Assembly (NCBI RefSeq): GCF_900105395.1 | Contig: NZ_LT629775.1 | Span: 8,893,501 to 8,957,500 of the forward strand | Source of the DNA: Streptomyces sp. TLI_053 | GTDB lineage: Bacteria > Actinomycetota > Actinomycetes > Streptomycetales > Streptomycetaceae | Direction of reading: 5' to 3' | DNA: 64,000 nucleotides | Shown: positions 52,467 to 61,732 of the stretch, piece after piece | Layout: every line of letters starts with the position of its first letter | How positions within the stretch are numbered: position 1 is the stretch's first letter | Notes under the pieces: model-generated | What the model was told of the DNA's origin: nothing | What the model saw: only the letters and a program-made list of their open reading frames with translations | The model's database searches: none | Made by a program: the position numbers and the translations under genes

Positions 52467-52709
52467 GTGCGGGAGACGAACTGGCGGGCGTCGGCCGGGT
52501 GCCGGGGTTCGGACCCCGAACTCTTCTTCCCCATCGGGAGCGGCACCAGCTTCGCGACACTCGCGCAGAGCGACGAGGCGAAGGCCGTGTGCGGCCGCTG
52601 TCCGGTGGCGCGGGAGTGCCTGGAGTGGGCGCTGAACGTCGCCGTGGAGGGAGTCTGGGGCGGGACGACGGAGACGGAGCGCCGTGCGATCCGCCGGCGC
52701 CGGGCGTGA
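52467..52709 (+). CDS. WhiB-family iron-sulfur regulator
   Basis: GTG 52467 with GGAG six bases upstream gives 80 residues. The four cluster ligands are Cys 12, 42, 45 and 51 (SAGCRG, AVCGRCPVARECLEW), followed by the turn GVWGG and a basic tail RRAIRRRRA. WhiB-like proteins bind a 4Fe-4S cluster and act with the housekeeping sigma factor in development and redox response. It resembles WblE/WblC-like short members, but the exact paralogue cannot be set from sequence alone. Confidence 0.92.
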   Translation: MRETNWRASAGCRGSDPELFFPIGSGTSFATLAQSDEAKAVCGRCPVARECLEWALNVAVEGVWGGTTETERRAIRRRRA

Positions 52710-52742
52710 ACCCGGCCTCGGCCGGTCCTTCGGGAACGGCGC

Positions 52743-53921
52743 TCAGGGGCGGTCCGGGAGGACGGCGACGGCGAGGGGCAGGTGGCCGACGGGGAGGCGG
52801 GAGGTGCGGCCGGTGGCGGTGTCGACCACGGTGAGCCCGTCCCAGCCACCCTCGCGGGTGAAGCCGCCGGACACGTAGGCGGTGCGGGCGTCGGGCGACA
52901 GGGTGACGGTCTCGTGCGGGCCGTCGAGGGGGACGAGGCGCTCGCGGCCGTCGGGGGTCCGGACGGTGAGGGACGGTCCGGCGTCGGTGGCGGGGTCGAT
53001 CGGGCCGGTGCCGACGACGTAGAGGGTGCCGTCGGGGGCGGCGGTGACGCCGTGCTGATGGGTGTTCGCGGTCATCGGCTCGACGTCGACCCGACCGGTG
53101 GACGGGTCGACGACGGCGAGCCGCTCGCCCTCGAAGGGGAGCAGCAGCGCGCCGTCGGACGGGCGGACGGCGGCGTAGTGCGGCTTGAGCCAGGAGCCGA
53201 GCCCGCCCTCGGTGCCGTAGGGCGCGACCTCGATCCGGCGGGTGGCCCAGGTGGCCGTGTCGACGGTGGTGACGTCGAAGGAGTCGTGGTCGGTGACGTA
53301 GACCCGGCGGCCGTCCGCGGAGACGTCCACGTCGAAGGGTCGGCGGCCGACCGCGACCACCTGGACGACCGTCCGGGTCGCGGTGTCGACGACCTCCAGG
53401 GTGCCGTTGCCGCCCGGCACGTTGACGCCGACGTAGGCGCGGGAGCCGTCCGGGGAGAGGGCGATGCCCATGCCGCCGCCCCGGTACTCGCCGGTGGTGA
53501 CCGGCCCGGTGCGGGTGGTGTGGGGGACCAGGGCGGTCCGGGTGCGGGCGCGGGTGTCGACGACGGCGACGCCCTCGGCGGTGGCGACCCAGGCGGTGCC
53601 GTCGGGCGCGACGGCGAGGCCGTACGGGGCGGTGCCGACCCGGACGGAGCCGAGGTCGGCGGCGCGGCCCGGGCGGGAGGGGTCGACGAAGGTGACGGTG
53701 TCGGCGCCGAAGTCGGTGACGAGCAGGGTGGGGGAGGGGGCGACGGAGTCGGCGGCCGGGGCGGGCGTGGGTGTGGGTGTGGGTGCTGCGGGGGCCGCGG
53801 TGGGGGCGGACGGCGGCGTGGCCGTCGGCTCCGGGGAGCCGCAGGCGGAGAGCAGGACGGCGGTCAGCGCGGTCAGCGCGGTCAGGGCAGCGGTGCGGGT
53901 GCGTGCGGCGCGGGTGGTCAC
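52743..53921 (-). CDS. Lipoprotein with YVTN-type beta-propeller
   Basis: GTG 53921 follows AGGAGGATCC. The signal peptide ends with a lipobox (AVLLSACGS), then a Pro/Ala/Thr linker (about 30-62) and a seven-bladed YVTN propeller: LLVTDFGADTVTFVDPSRPG, GLAVAPDGTAWVATAEGVAV, GIALSPDGSRAYVGVNVPGG, DVDVSADGRRVYVTDHDSFD and TVTLSPDARTAYVSGGFTRE. A surface-anchored protein, binding partner unknown. Converges with whiB. Confidence 0.87.
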   Translation of the reverse strand: MTTRAARTRTAALTALTALTAVLLSACGSPEPTATPPSAPTAAPAAPTPTPTPAPAADSVAPSPTLLVTDFGADTVTFVDPSRPGRAADLGSVRVGTAPYGLAVAPDGTAWVATAEGVAVVDTRARTRTALVPHTTRTGPVTTGEYRGGGMGIALSPDGSRAYVGVNVPGGNGTLEVVDTATRTVVQVVAVGRRPFDVDVSADGRRVYVTDHDSFDVTTVDTATWATRRIEVAPYGTEGGLGSWLKPHYAAVRPSDGALLLPFEGERLAVVDPSTGRVDVEPMTANTHQHGVTAAPDGTLYVVGTGPIDPATDAGPSLTVRTPDGRERLVPLDGPHETVTLSPDARTAYVSGGFTREGGWDGLTVVDTATGRTSRLPVGHLPLAVAVLPDRP

Positions 53922-54113
53922 GGATCCTCCTCGGACTGGGCCGCCCCCCAGCCTCCGTCCTCGGGCCCCCGCGGGGAATCGGCTGCCCGGCCCGTCCGGG
54001 GGCGACGGCCGGTGGACCGCGGTGTCGTCCGATCGGTCGATCCCCCGCGCGGGAATCGGCGGGACACTGGGGGTTTCCCGTGCTCAACGCCCCCGTACCG
54101 AGAGGCAGACCCC

Positions 54114-55319
54114 ATGGCCGCCCCCGCCGTCACCGTGTTCCGCGACGTCCGCCCGTACGGCGCCGGACGGGCCGTCGACCTGGTCGCCGTCGACGGAATG
54201 CTGGTCGACCGGCTGCCGGAGGGCGCCGAGCCGGAGGTGGTCGACGGCGCGGGCCGGATCGCGCTGCCCACCCTGGTGGACGCCCACATCCACCCGGACA
54301 AGACCGCCTGGGGCGAGCCCTGGTACAGCCGCCGCCCGGCCGGGTCGCTGCCCGAGTTCGTGGACGGCGACGTCGACCTGTACCGCCGTCAGTCCACCCC
54401 GCTCGCCGAGCGCGCCCACCGGCTGCTCGCCCACGCCGTGGCCTGCGGCACCCGTGCCGTCCGGGCGCACGTGGACGTCGCGCCGGCCTTCGGCCTGGCC
54501 GGGGTGACCGGTCTGGCCGAGGTGCGGGAGCGGTTGGCCGGTGCGCTGGACCTCACGCTGGTCGCCTTCCCGCAGCACGGCGTCCGCCGCACCCCCGGGG
54601 CGGGGGCGCTGCTGGCCGAGGCGGCGGCGGGCGGGCTGATCGACGCGGTCGGCGGCATCGACCCGGCCGGCTTCGACGGCGGTCCGGACGGCGAGGGCCC
54701 GGCCCAGCTCGACCTGGTCTTCGGCCTGGCCGAGCGGTACGGGCTGCGGCTGGACGTCCATCTGCACGACCGGGGCGACCGGGGGCTTGCCCCGCTGCGC
54801 GACATCGCCGCGCGGACCAGGGCCGCCGGTCTGGCCGGCCGGGTCGTGGTCAGCCACGCCTTCTGCGTGCCGGAGCTGGGCGGCGAGCAGCTCGACGAGC
54901 TCGCCGAGCTGCTCGCCGGGTCCGGCGTCGGCCTCACCACCGTCGCGCCCTCGGCGCACCAGGTGCTGCCGTTCCGTGAACTCCGGGCGCACGGTGTGCG
55001 GGTGGGCCTCGGTTCGGACGGGGTGCGGGACTCCTGGAGCCCGTACGGCAACGCGGACATGCTGCACCGGGCCCACCTGCTCGGCTGGACGACCGACGCC
55101 CGCACGGACGAGGAGCTGGCCGGGTGCTTCGCGCTGGCCGCCGACGGCGGTGCCGAGCTGCTCGACCTGCCGAGGGCGACCCTGGAGCCGGGGTCGCCGG
55201 CGGACTTCATGCTGGTGTCCGGCGAGTGCCTCCCGCAGGTCGTCGTGGACCTTCCGCCGCGCGAGCTGGTGGTCCGGGCCGGGCGGGTGGTCGCCCGGGA
55301 CGGCCGCTACCTGGGCTGA
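54114..55319 (+). CDS. Cytosine-deaminase-like amidohydrolase
   Basis: ATG 54114 follows GAGAGG. The 401-residue product has the amidohydrolase metal site in CodA style: VDAHIHPDKTAWGEPWYSRR, LDVHLHDRGDRG, VVVSHAFCVPELGG and LGSDGVRDSWSPYGNADMLH. The family deaminates or hydrolyses cytosine, isocytosine, triazines or related rings with a bound metal. Substrate not determined. It faces the uronate operon but its orientation is opposite, so it may be independent. Confidence 0.87.
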   Translation: MAAPAVTVFRDVRPYGAGRAVDLVAVDGMLVDRLPEGAEPEVVDGAGRIALPTLVDAHIHPDKTAWGEPWYSRRPAGSLPEFVDGDVDLYRRQSTPLAERAHRLLAHAVACGTRAVRAHVDVAPAFGLAGVTGLAEVRERLAGALDLTLVAFPQHGVRRTPGAGALLAEAAAGGLIDAVGGIDPAGFDGGPDGEGPAQLDLVFGLAERYGLRLDVHLHDRGDRGLAPLRDIAARTRAAGLAGRVVVSHAFCVPELGGEQLDELAELLAGSGVGLTTVAPSAHQVLPFRELRAHGVRVGLGSDGVRDSWSPYGNADMLHRAHLLGWTTDARTDEELAGCFALAADGGAELLDLPRATLEPGSPADFMLVSGECLPQVVVDLPPRELVVRAGRVVARDGRYLG

Positions 55320-55340
55320 GGGAGGGCCGCCGTCCGGGCC

Positions 55341-55377
55341 GGGGCGGAGGCGCCGCCCGGGCAGCAGCCTCCGCCTC
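55341..55377. terminator. Hairpin between the amidohydrolase and uronate dehydrogenase genes
   Basis: ggcggaggc (55343-55351) pairs perfectly with gcctccgcc (55367-55375), extended by one or two weaker pairs, between two convergent genes. Confidence 0.5.
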
Positions 55378-55383
55378 GGCACC

Positions 55384-56184
55384 TCACCCGGCGCTGTGCG
55401 GGGGCTCCGCGGTGGTGAAGTGACCGCCGATCAGCCGGGCGTCGACATGGCCGGGGTCCAGCTCGCCGTGTTCGGCCAGCACCGCCTCGGCGAACCGCTC
55501 GGCGTCGTCCCGCGGGCGGTAGCCGAGGGCGCGTGCGGACGAGAGGTCCCACCAGGCCCGGGTGTTGGCGCTGATGCCGTTGACCACGGTGTGGCCGGTG
55601 CCCGGGGCGGTGAGCGCCGCGTGCACCAGGCGCGCGCAGTCGTCGGGGCTGAGCCAGGTGGCGAGCATCCGCACGGACCGGGGGCGGGCGAAGCACGAGC
55701 CGATCCGCAGCGAGACCGTCCGGACGCCGTACTTGTCGGCGTACAGGGCGGCCAGGTTCTCCCCGAAGGCCTTGGACAGGCCGTAGTAGGTGTCGGGGCG
55801 GGGCGGGACGTCGGAACCGATCGGGACGGCGCCGGTCAGCGGATGGAAGCCGACGGCGTGGTTGCTGCTCGCCAGCACCACCCGGCGCACCCCCTCCCGG
55901 CGCACGGCCTCGTACAGGTGGTAGGTGCCGCGGATGTTGGCGTCGAGGATCGCCTCGAAGCCGTCCTCGACGGAGATCCCGCCGAGGTGCACCACGGCGT
56001 CGGCACCGCGCACGGCGGCCCGGACGGCCTCCGCGTCGCCCAGGTCGAAGCGGAGCGCGTCGGGGTCGCCGGGAACCGGCAGCCGGTCGGCGCAGACCAG
56101 CCGGTGGCCCAGGGCGGGCAGGCGCTCGCGCAGGAAGGTGCCGACACCGCCCGCGGCGCCGGTGAGCAGAACGGTCCCGGTCAT
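55384..56184 (-). CDS. udh: Uronate dehydrogenase-like NAD-dependent reductase
   Basis: A 266-residue extended SDR with TGAAGGVGTFLRE (NAD site), ADAVVHLGGISVEDGFEAIL, ASSNHAVGFHP and YYGLSKAFGENLAALYADKY (Tyr-Lys). ASSNHAVGFHP and the following RIGSCF are typical of uronate dehydrogenases, which oxidise galacturonate or glucuronate to the aldarolactone. The company of glucarate dehydratase and KDG dehydratase supports this. The start overlaps the stop of the unknown gene upstream (ATGA). Last gene of the operon. Confidence 0.85.
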   Translation of the reverse strand: MTGTVLLTGAAGGVGTFLRERLPALGHRLVCADRLPVPGDPDALRFDLGDAEAVRAAVRGADAVVHLGGISVEDGFEAILDANIRGTYHLYEAVRREGVRRVVLASSNHAVGFHPLTGAVPIGSDVPPRPDTYYGLSKAFGENLAALYADKYGVRTVSLRIGSCFARPRSVRMLATWLSPDDCARLVHAALTAPGTGHTVVNGISANTRAWWDLSSARALGYRPRDDAERFAEAVLAEHGELDPGHVDARLIGGHFTTAEPPHSAG

Positions 56185-57446
56185 GGTGCTCCGATCTCGG
56201 CGACGGGTGCGGGGACGGGTGCGGTGGTGGGTGCGGCGACGGGTGCGGCGACGGGTGCGGTGGTGGGTGCGGCAGGCGTGGAGGGTCCGGCCGCGGGCGC
56301 GGCGGGTCCGACCGCGCGGAACTCGGCCGCCAGGACGGCCGCCAGCGGCAGCCGGTCGGCGGGCAGCAGGCCCAGGTGGTAGAGGCTGAGCCGGCTCGCC
56401 CCGGCCGCCCGCAGCCGGCGGACATGGCCGGGCAGCAGGCCCGGATCCGTCGGCGCCAGCAGCGTGACGTACGCGTCCACCACCGGATGGCGCAGCGCGG
56501 TACGGCGTACCAGTTCGGCACTCTCCGGACCGGTCGGCCAGCAGGGCACCAGCACGGCGTCCACCTCCCCGGCCGCCGCGGCGGTGAGTCCGGGCGACGG
56601 GCCGGTGGCCCACGGGTCGGGGTGGGCGTGCAGGGTGACCGGCACCCCGGGCACGGCGTCGCGTACGGCGGCGACGGCCCGGCCGCGCAGCGCGTCGGTG
56701 GCCGCGTGCCGTACGGCGAGCACCACCTCGTCGACCTCGGCGGGCGGAGCGGCGCCGGTCCCCGCCGACCGGCGGAGCTGCCCGACGACGAGGTCCGGGT
56801 CCGTCCCGGCCGACCGCCACCCCGCACGGCAGCCCTCGCAGCAGCACACCGACAGGGCCCGCAGGGCCGTCGGTCCGTAGGCGCCGTCGGTCTTCTCGTG
56901 GCACCCCGCGTGCACCGCGCCGAGCTGGCCGGCGGACTCCAGCGACACACCGCGCACGGCACCGGCGGGCAGGTCGTGCAGGGCCTCGGCGGCCAGGGTC
57001 GCGCAGTGGTCGCGGACCTCGGCACGGGAGGGGCAGAGCGCGTACGGGTAGGGCTCGCCGAAGCAGTTCACCACGGCGAGGTCGGGATGGAGCCGGCCGA
57101 GCCGACTGTTGTGGGCGAGCACGATCCAGGCGGTGACGGGCAGTCCGGCCCCGGCGAGCGCGGTCACGGCCGCGCGGCCCGGATCCTCCCCGGGCAGCCA
57201 GTCGGCGCCCCGGGGCACCAGCCGGTGGCCCGCCCAGGCCGGGGAACGCACCGGCCGGTGGAGCGCGCCGTGGTGGGCGTCGACGAACCGCCGCCGGGGG
57301 TGGTGCGGGGTGGCGGCACGGGTCGAGTGGTAGCTGAGCGCCAGGGTGACGGCGTCGGCGCCGGTGGCCCGGGCCCGGTCGGCGAAGCCGGGGTCGCCGA
57401 GGACGTCCCAGGGGTAGGCGTGGACGGAGACGTGCGGGTTCACCAT
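56181..57446 (-). CDS. Unknown protein of the uronate operon (possible TIM-barrel glycosidase-like)
   Basis: A 421-residue protein beginning VNPHVSVHAYPWDVLGDPGF. It has alternating strand-helix segments compatible with a TIM barrel (GADAVTLALSYHSTRAATPH, GLPVTAWIVLAHNSRLGRLH, AGASRLSLYHLGLLPADRLP), NCFGEPYPYALCPSRAEVRD and a Cys cluster SVCCCEGCRAGW, similar to the CFCxxC motif of some hypothetical glycoside hydrolases. No enzyme family is certain. It overlaps gudD by seven bases and udh by four, so it is cotranslated with aldarate enzymes. The last 30 residues are a repeat-encoded Ala/Pro/Thr tail. Confidence 0.65.
   Translation of the reverse strand: MVNPHVSVHAYPWDVLGDPGFADRARATGADAVTLALSYHSTRAATPHHPRRRFVDAHHGALHRPVRSPAWAGHRLVPRGADWLPGEDPGRAAVTALAGAGLPVTAWIVLAHNSRLGRLHPDLAVVNCFGEPYPYALCPSRAEVRDHCATLAAEALHDLPAGAVRGVSLESAGQLGAVHAGCHEKTDGAYGPTALRALSVCCCEGCRAGWRSAGTDPDLVVGQLRRSAGTGAAPPAEVDEVVLAVRHAATDALRGRAVAAVRDAVPGVPVTLHAHPDPWATGPSPGLTAAAAGEVDAVLVPCWPTGPESAELVRRTALRHPVVDAYVTLLAPTDPGLLPGHVRRLRAAGASRLSLYHLGLLPADRLPLAAVLAAEFRAVGPAAPAAGPSTPAAPTTAPVAAPVAAPTTAPVPAPVAEIGAP
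56199..56272. repeat. Degenerate 12-bp tandem repeats
   Basis: Variants of gcggcgacgggt and gcggtggtgggt repeat six times at the 3' end of the unknown gene and encode its APV/APTT tail. In frame, so copy number changes only tail length. Confidence 0.7.
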
Positions 57447-58717
57447 CGGGGACGCCTCTTCCGGTAGCCGGGTTCGAACCGGGCCCGGTACGCGGTGTCG
57501 TCGCGCTCCCGGACGCCGCACCGCAGGTAGTTCTCGTGCAGCCGGGCGAGCGCGTCCGGATCCAGCCGGACCCCGAGGCCGGGCCGGTCGGGCACCCGCA
57601 CCGCCCCGCCGGCGATCCGCAGCGGCTCGGCGACCACGTCCACCCCGCCCTGCCAGGGGGTGTGGGTGTCGGCGGCGTAGGTGAGCTCCGGCAGGGCGGC
57701 GCCGAGCTGGGTCATCGCGGCGAGACTGATCCCGAGATGGCTGTTGGAGTGCATCGAGACCCCGACACCCCAGGTGCGGCAGACGGCGGCGAGTTCGGCC
57801 GAGCGGCGCAGCCCGCCCCAGTAGTGGTGGTCGGCCAGGACGACCCCGACGGCCCGGGCGCCGAACCCGGGCGGGAGGTCCTCCGGGGCGACCACGCACA
57901 TGTTGGTGGCGAGCGGCATGGGGACCCGGCGCGCCACCTTGGCCATGCCGGCGATGCCGGGTGTCGGATCCTCCAGGTACTCCAGCAGGCCCTCGGTCCG
58001 CTCGCCCACCCGGACGGAGGTCTCCACCGTCCAGGCGGCGTTGGGGTCCAGCCGCAGCGGGTGGTCGGGGAAGGCGGCGCGCAGTTCGCGGATCGCCTCG
58101 ACCTCCTCCTCCGGCGGCAGCACCCCGCCCTTGAGCTTGAGCGAGCGGAACCCGTACTGCTCGACCAGCTGACCGGCCTGCTCGACGATCCCGCCCGCGT
58201 CCAGCGCCTCCGGGAACGGGTCGCCGTCCCGGTCCGGGAGCGGCCCGGGCTGCGCCGGGTGCGCGGCCCAGCGGTAGAAGAGGTAACCCGCGTAGGGGAC
58301 TTCGTCCCGGACCCGGCCGCCGAGCAGATCGGCGACGGGCCGGCCGGTCAGCTGCCCCTGGAGGTCCAGGCAGGCGGTCTCGAACGGGCCGAGCACCTTC
58401 AGGGTGGTCCGTGTCGGGCTGGAACCGCCGGTCAGACCGTGCCGGTCGGGCGCGTCGGCGGCGCCGAGCACCCCGGCGATCCGGCGGAGCAGGCCGTTGG
58501 TGTCGAAGGGGTCGAGACCGGTGACGGCCGGCGCGGCACGGCGCAGCAGGGCCAGGTGCGGTGCGTCGCCGTAGGTCTCGCCCAGGCCCACGAGGCCGTC
58601 CTCGCCGCGGAGTTCGACGATCGCGCGCAGCGCCCACGGCTGGTGGACGCCGGCCGAGTTGAGCAGCGGGGGATCCGGGAACGCGACGGGGGTGACGACC
58701 ACCTCGCCGATCCTCAT
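57440..58717 (-). CDS. gudD: Glucarate dehydratase (enolase superfamily)
   Basis: A 425-residue enolase-superfamily protein: TPVAFPDPPLLNSAGVHQPW at the N-terminus, the catalytic pair SLKLKGG (KxK), metal ligands LRLDPNAAW, and the LADHHYWGGLRR and MHSNSHLGISL blocks with the catalytic His. It dehydrates D-glucarate to 5-keto-4-deoxyglucarate, the substrate of the KdgD encoded just upstream. The start overlaps the kdgD stop (ATGA). Confidence 0.92.
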   Translation of the reverse strand: MRIGEVVVTPVAFPDPPLLNSAGVHQPWALRAIVELRGEDGLVGLGETYGDAPHLALLRRAAPAVTGLDPFDTNGLLRRIAGVLGAADAPDRHGLTGGSSPTRTTLKVLGPFETACLDLQGQLTGRPVADLLGGRVRDEVPYAGYLFYRWAAHPAQPGPLPDRDGDPFPEALDAGGIVEQAGQLVEQYGFRSLKLKGGVLPPEEEVEAIRELRAAFPDHPLRLDPNAAWTVETSVRVGERTEGLLEYLEDPTPGIAGMAKVARRVPMPLATNMCVVAPEDLPPGFGARAVGVVLADHHYWGGLRRSAELAAVCRTWGVGVSMHSNSHLGISLAAMTQLGAALPELTYAADTHTPWQGGVDVVAEPLRIAGGAVRVPDRPGLGVRLDPDALARLHENYLRCGVRERDDTAYRARFEPGYRKRRPRW

Positions 58718-59718
58718 CGGGCGGCCCCGTCCGCGGCGGGGGCCCCGCTGAGGGCGGCGGCCCCGTCCACGGCGGCGGCCCCGTTCACGGCAGCCGCCTC
58801 GTTCAGGGTGGCGAGCGCGGCCCGGCCGCGGGCGAGGATCCCGGCCAGCTGCTCCACGTGTTCGGGGGCGGCATCGACCAAGGGGGGCCGGACCGGCCCC
58901 AGGTCGAGGCCGCCGAGCCGGGCACCGGCCTTCACCAGGGCCACGGCGTAGCCCGGGACCAGGTCGCGCAGCGCGACGAAGGGCAGGTAGAACTCCGCGA
59001 GCAGGGTGCGGACGGCGTGCTCGTCGCCGCGCTCGACGGCACGGTGGAAGGCGAGGGCGAGGTCGGGTGCGAAGCACAGGACGGCGGAGGAGTAGCTGTC
59101 GACGCCGATCGCCCGGTAGGCCTGGACGGTGAGTTCGGCGGTGGGCAGCCCGTTGAGGAAGCCGAAGGCGGCGGCCCTCGGGTGGCCGCTGGTGCGGACG
59201 GCGGTGACCAGGCGGAGCATCGCGTCGACGTCGCCGAGGCCGTCCTTGACGCCGGTGACGGTGGGGATGTCGAGCAGGGCGACGGCGGCGGCCGGGTCGA
59301 GCACGGCGTTGGCCCGCTGGTAGACGACCAGGGGCAGGGCGGTGGCCTCGGCGACGTAGCGGACGTGCCGGACGAGGCCGCCGGGGGTCCCGGCGACCAG
59401 GTACGGCGGGAGCAGCAGCAGACCGTCGGCCCCGGAGGCGGCCGCGGCGAGGGCGAACTCGCGGGCCAGCCGGGGGCCGCCGCCGCAGCCCGCCACGACG
59501 GGGACGCGGCCGTCGACGACCCGGACGGCCGTGGCGACCACGTCCCGGTACTCCTCGGGGCCGAGGGCGGTGAACTCGCCCGTGCCGCAGGCGACGAACA
59601 GGGCGGCCGGGGCGGCGGCGAGCTGCCGTTCCAGGTGTTCGGCGTAGGCGGCGAGGTCGATCTTGTCGTCCGGGGTGAACGGGGTGAGCGGGAAGGAGAG
59701 CAGGCCGTGCAGGCGCAT
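58714..59718 (-). CDS. kdgD: 5-dehydro-4-deoxyglucarate dehydratase
   Basis: A 334-residue DHDPS/NAL-superfamily protein: LLSFPLTPFTPDDKIDLAAY, FVACGTGEFTALGPEEYRDV, LVVYQRANAVLD, the Schiff-base Lys in VTGVKDGLGDVD and GFLNGLPTAE. GTGEF and YQRANA fit KdgD rather than DapA. It converts 5-keto-4-deoxyglucarate to 2-oxoglutarate semialdehyde and CO2. A semialdehyde dehydrogenase to finish the route is not in the window. The C-terminus carries an Ala-rich repeat tail (AAAVNGAAAVDGAAALSG). Confidence 0.92.
   Translation of the reverse strand: MRLHGLLSFPLTPFTPDDKIDLAAYAEHLERQLAAAPAALFVACGTGEFTALGPEEYRDVVATAVRVVDGRVPVVAGCGGGPRLAREFALAAAASGADGLLLLPPYLVAGTPGGLVRHVRYVAEATALPLVVYQRANAVLDPAAAVALLDIPTVTGVKDGLGDVDAMLRLVTAVRTSGHPRAAAFGFLNGLPTAELTVQAYRAIGVDSYSSAVLCFAPDLALAFHRAVERGDEHAVRTLLAEFYLPFVALRDLVPGYAVALVKAGARLGGLDLGPVRPPLVDAAPEHVEQLAGILARGRAALATLNEAAAVNGAAAVDGAAALSGAPAADGAAR
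58723..58805. repeat. Degenerate repeats encoding the KdgD Ala-rich tail
   Basis: Variants of gcggcggccccgtccacg repeat about three to four times at the 3' end of kdgD and encode (A)AAVDG-type units. Confidence 0.6.
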
Positions 59719-59810
59719 GGGGATTCCTGTCTGACGGTCCGATGACCGGATCAAGTGGAGAGGCGGAGGGGTGAGGGAGGAGTGGGACGGTGAGGGGCGT
59801 CGGGGCGCGC

Positions 59811-60689
59811 TCAGCCCTTGACCGCGCCGGAGGTGAGGCCGCGCATGAACTGCCGCTGCATGGCGAGGAAGGCGAGCACGCTGGGCAGCAGGGCGAGCAG
59901 GGCGGAGGCCAGCAGTACCCCGATGCCGACCTCCTCGTCGGAGCGCAGGGTGCGCAGCGCCAGCGGCAGGGTGAACTGCCTGGCGTCGGTGGCGACCAGC
60001 ATCGGCAGCAGGTACTGGTCCCAGATCATGGTGAAGCCGAAGATGCCGATCACCCCCAGCGCGGGGCGGCACAGCGGCAGGACGACGGACCAGAAGATCC
60101 GCAGGTCGCCGGCGCCGTCGAGGCGGGCGGCCTCCTCCAGCTCGACCGGGATCTCCTTCATGAACTCGGCCGTGACCAGGATGGAGAACGCCCACGCCCC
60201 GACCGGGAGGATCATCCCGGCGAGGGTGCCGATGAGGTCGAGGTCCGAGAGCACCATGGAGAGCGGGAGGGCGAGGATCTCCTCGGGCAGCATCATCGTC
60301 CCGAGGATCAGCAGCAGGACCAGCCGCGCGCCCGGGAAGCGACGGCGGGCGATCGCGTAGGCGGCGCTGACGCTGACCGCGATCTGGAGCAGCAGCCCGC
60401 CACCGACCACGACCAGCGAGTTGGCGAGGTAGCGCAGTACGTCGCGGTCGAACGCGGCCCGGAAGTTCTCCAGCGTCGGGTGGGTGGGCAGCAGGGTGAG
60501 CGCGGTCGGGTCGGTGACCTCGGAGAAGGAGCTGGCCAGCAGGGCGAGCAGCGGCCCGGCGAAGACCAGCACGAGCAGCGCGTACAGCGCGGTGCGGGCG
60601 AGGACGGCGAGCGCTCCGCGACGGGCGGTGAGGCCGAGGGCGGTGTCGGTGGTGGAGACGGCGGACGTGGTGGTGGTCGGTTTCTTCAT
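59811..60689 (-). CDS. Carbohydrate ABC transporter permease (MalG type)
   Basis: A 292-residue inner-membrane protein with six helices and the EAA loop VELEEAARLDGAGDLRIFWS. The end TSGAVKG is typical of MalG-type permeases. It overlaps the stop of the partner permease (ATGA at 60686-60689). With the binding protein it forms an importer; the ATPase is not encoded here, so it likely uses a shared one such as MsiK. Confidence 0.92.
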   Translation of the reverse strand: MKKPTTTTSAVSTTDTALGLTARRGALAVLARTALYALLVLVFAGPLLALLASSFSEVTDPTALTLLPTHPTLENFRAAFDRDVLRYLANSLVVVGGGLLLQIAVSVSAAYAIARRRFPGARLVLLLILGTMMLPEEILALPLSMVLSDLDLIGTLAGMILPVGAWAFSILVTAEFMKEIPVELEEAARLDGAGDLRIFWSVVLPLCRPALGVIGIFGFTMIWDQYLLPMLVATDARQFTLPLALRTLRSDEEVGIGVLLASALLALLPSVLAFLAMQRQFMRGLTSGAVKG

Positions 60690-61732
60690 CGGCCCGCCCT
60701 CCCGGCGCTGTGCCGCTCGCCGCGCGGATCGCCGCGTCGTGCCCGCAGGGCCAGGGTGAGTACGACGGTGGCACCGAGCAGCACCATGGAGCCGGCCGCG
60801 GCCACCCCCAACTCGTTGCGTTCCAGGCCGAGTTTGTACACGAGTGTCATCAGGACCTCGGTGGATCCGTTCGGGCCGCCGTTGGTGAGCAGGAAGATCT
60901 CGGTGAAGACCCGCAGCCCCCGGATGGCGGCCAGGGTGAGCAGGACGGCGAAGGCCGGCCGAAGGGCGGGCAGGGTGACGTGCCACAGGCGGCGCAGGGT
61001 GCCGGCCCCGTCGACGGCGGAGGCTTCGTACAGGGTGCGGTCGACGCCGGCCAGGGCCGCCAGGAAGATCATCATGTCGTAGGGCGCGCCCCGCCACACC
61101 CCGACGCCCATCACCGACCAGAGCGCGGAGTCGGGGCCGTTGAGGAACTGGGAGGGGCCGAGGCCGAGCCAGCCGAGCAGGGTGTTCACCGCGCCGCCCG
61201 CCGCCGGGTGGTACAGGATCCGCCAGACCTCGGCGACCACCGCCATCGCGGTGACCACCGGCAGGAAGACCGCCGTCCGGACGATCCACAGGTGGCGGGC
61301 GGTGCCCTCCAGCACCAGGGCCAGCCCCAGCCCCAGGGCCAGCGAGCCGCCGGTCTGGCCGGCGGCCAGCAGGACGGTGTGCCAGATCGCCTGGAGGAAG
61401 GCGTCGTCGGTGACGACCTGGTGGTAGTTGGCGCCGCCCACCCACCGGTCGCCCAGGTACGGGCGGACCTCGTGGAAGCTCATCTCCAGGGCCCGGGCCA
61501 TCGGCAGGAACTTGAACAGGCCGAACAGCAGCAGTGCGGGGGCGAGGAACAGCCAGGGGGTGAGGCCGCCGGTCAGCCGGTGCCGCCACGGCCGCGGGCG
61601 GGCCCGTCCGGCGGGCGCCGGGGACCGGCCCGCCGGCCCGCGCCCGGCCGCTGGTGCGGCGGCCGGTGCGGCGCCGTCGCCGGGCGCCGCCGTCGGTCCG
61701 GCCGGTCCGGCGGTGACATCGGCGGCCGCCAT
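60686..61732 (-). CDS. Carbohydrate ABC transporter permease (MalF type)
   Basis: A 348-residue protein. A disordered Ala/Pro N-terminus (about 1-55) precedes six membrane helices starting TPWLFLAPALLLFGLFKFLP. The EAA loop is YEASAVDGAGTLRRLWHVTL. Its ATG overlaps the stop of the binding-protein gene by one base (TGATG). Partner of the MalG-type permease downstream. Confidence 0.92.
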   Translation of the reverse strand: MAAADVTAGPAGPTAAPGDGAAPAAAPAAGRGPAGRSPAPAGRARPRPWRHRLTGGLTPWLFLAPALLLFGLFKFLPMARALEMSFHEVRPYLGDRWVGGANYHQVVTDDAFLQAIWHTVLLAAGQTGGSLALGLGLALVLEGTARHLWIVRTAVFLPVVTAMAVVAEVWRILYHPAAGGAVNTLLGWLGLGPSQFLNGPDSALWSVMGVGVWRGAPYDMMIFLAALAGVDRTLYEASAVDGAGTLRRLWHVTLPALRPAFAVLLTLAAIRGLRVFTEIFLLTNGGPNGSTEVLMTLVYKLGLERNELGVAAAGSMVLLGATVVLTLALRARRGDPRGERHSAGRAGR

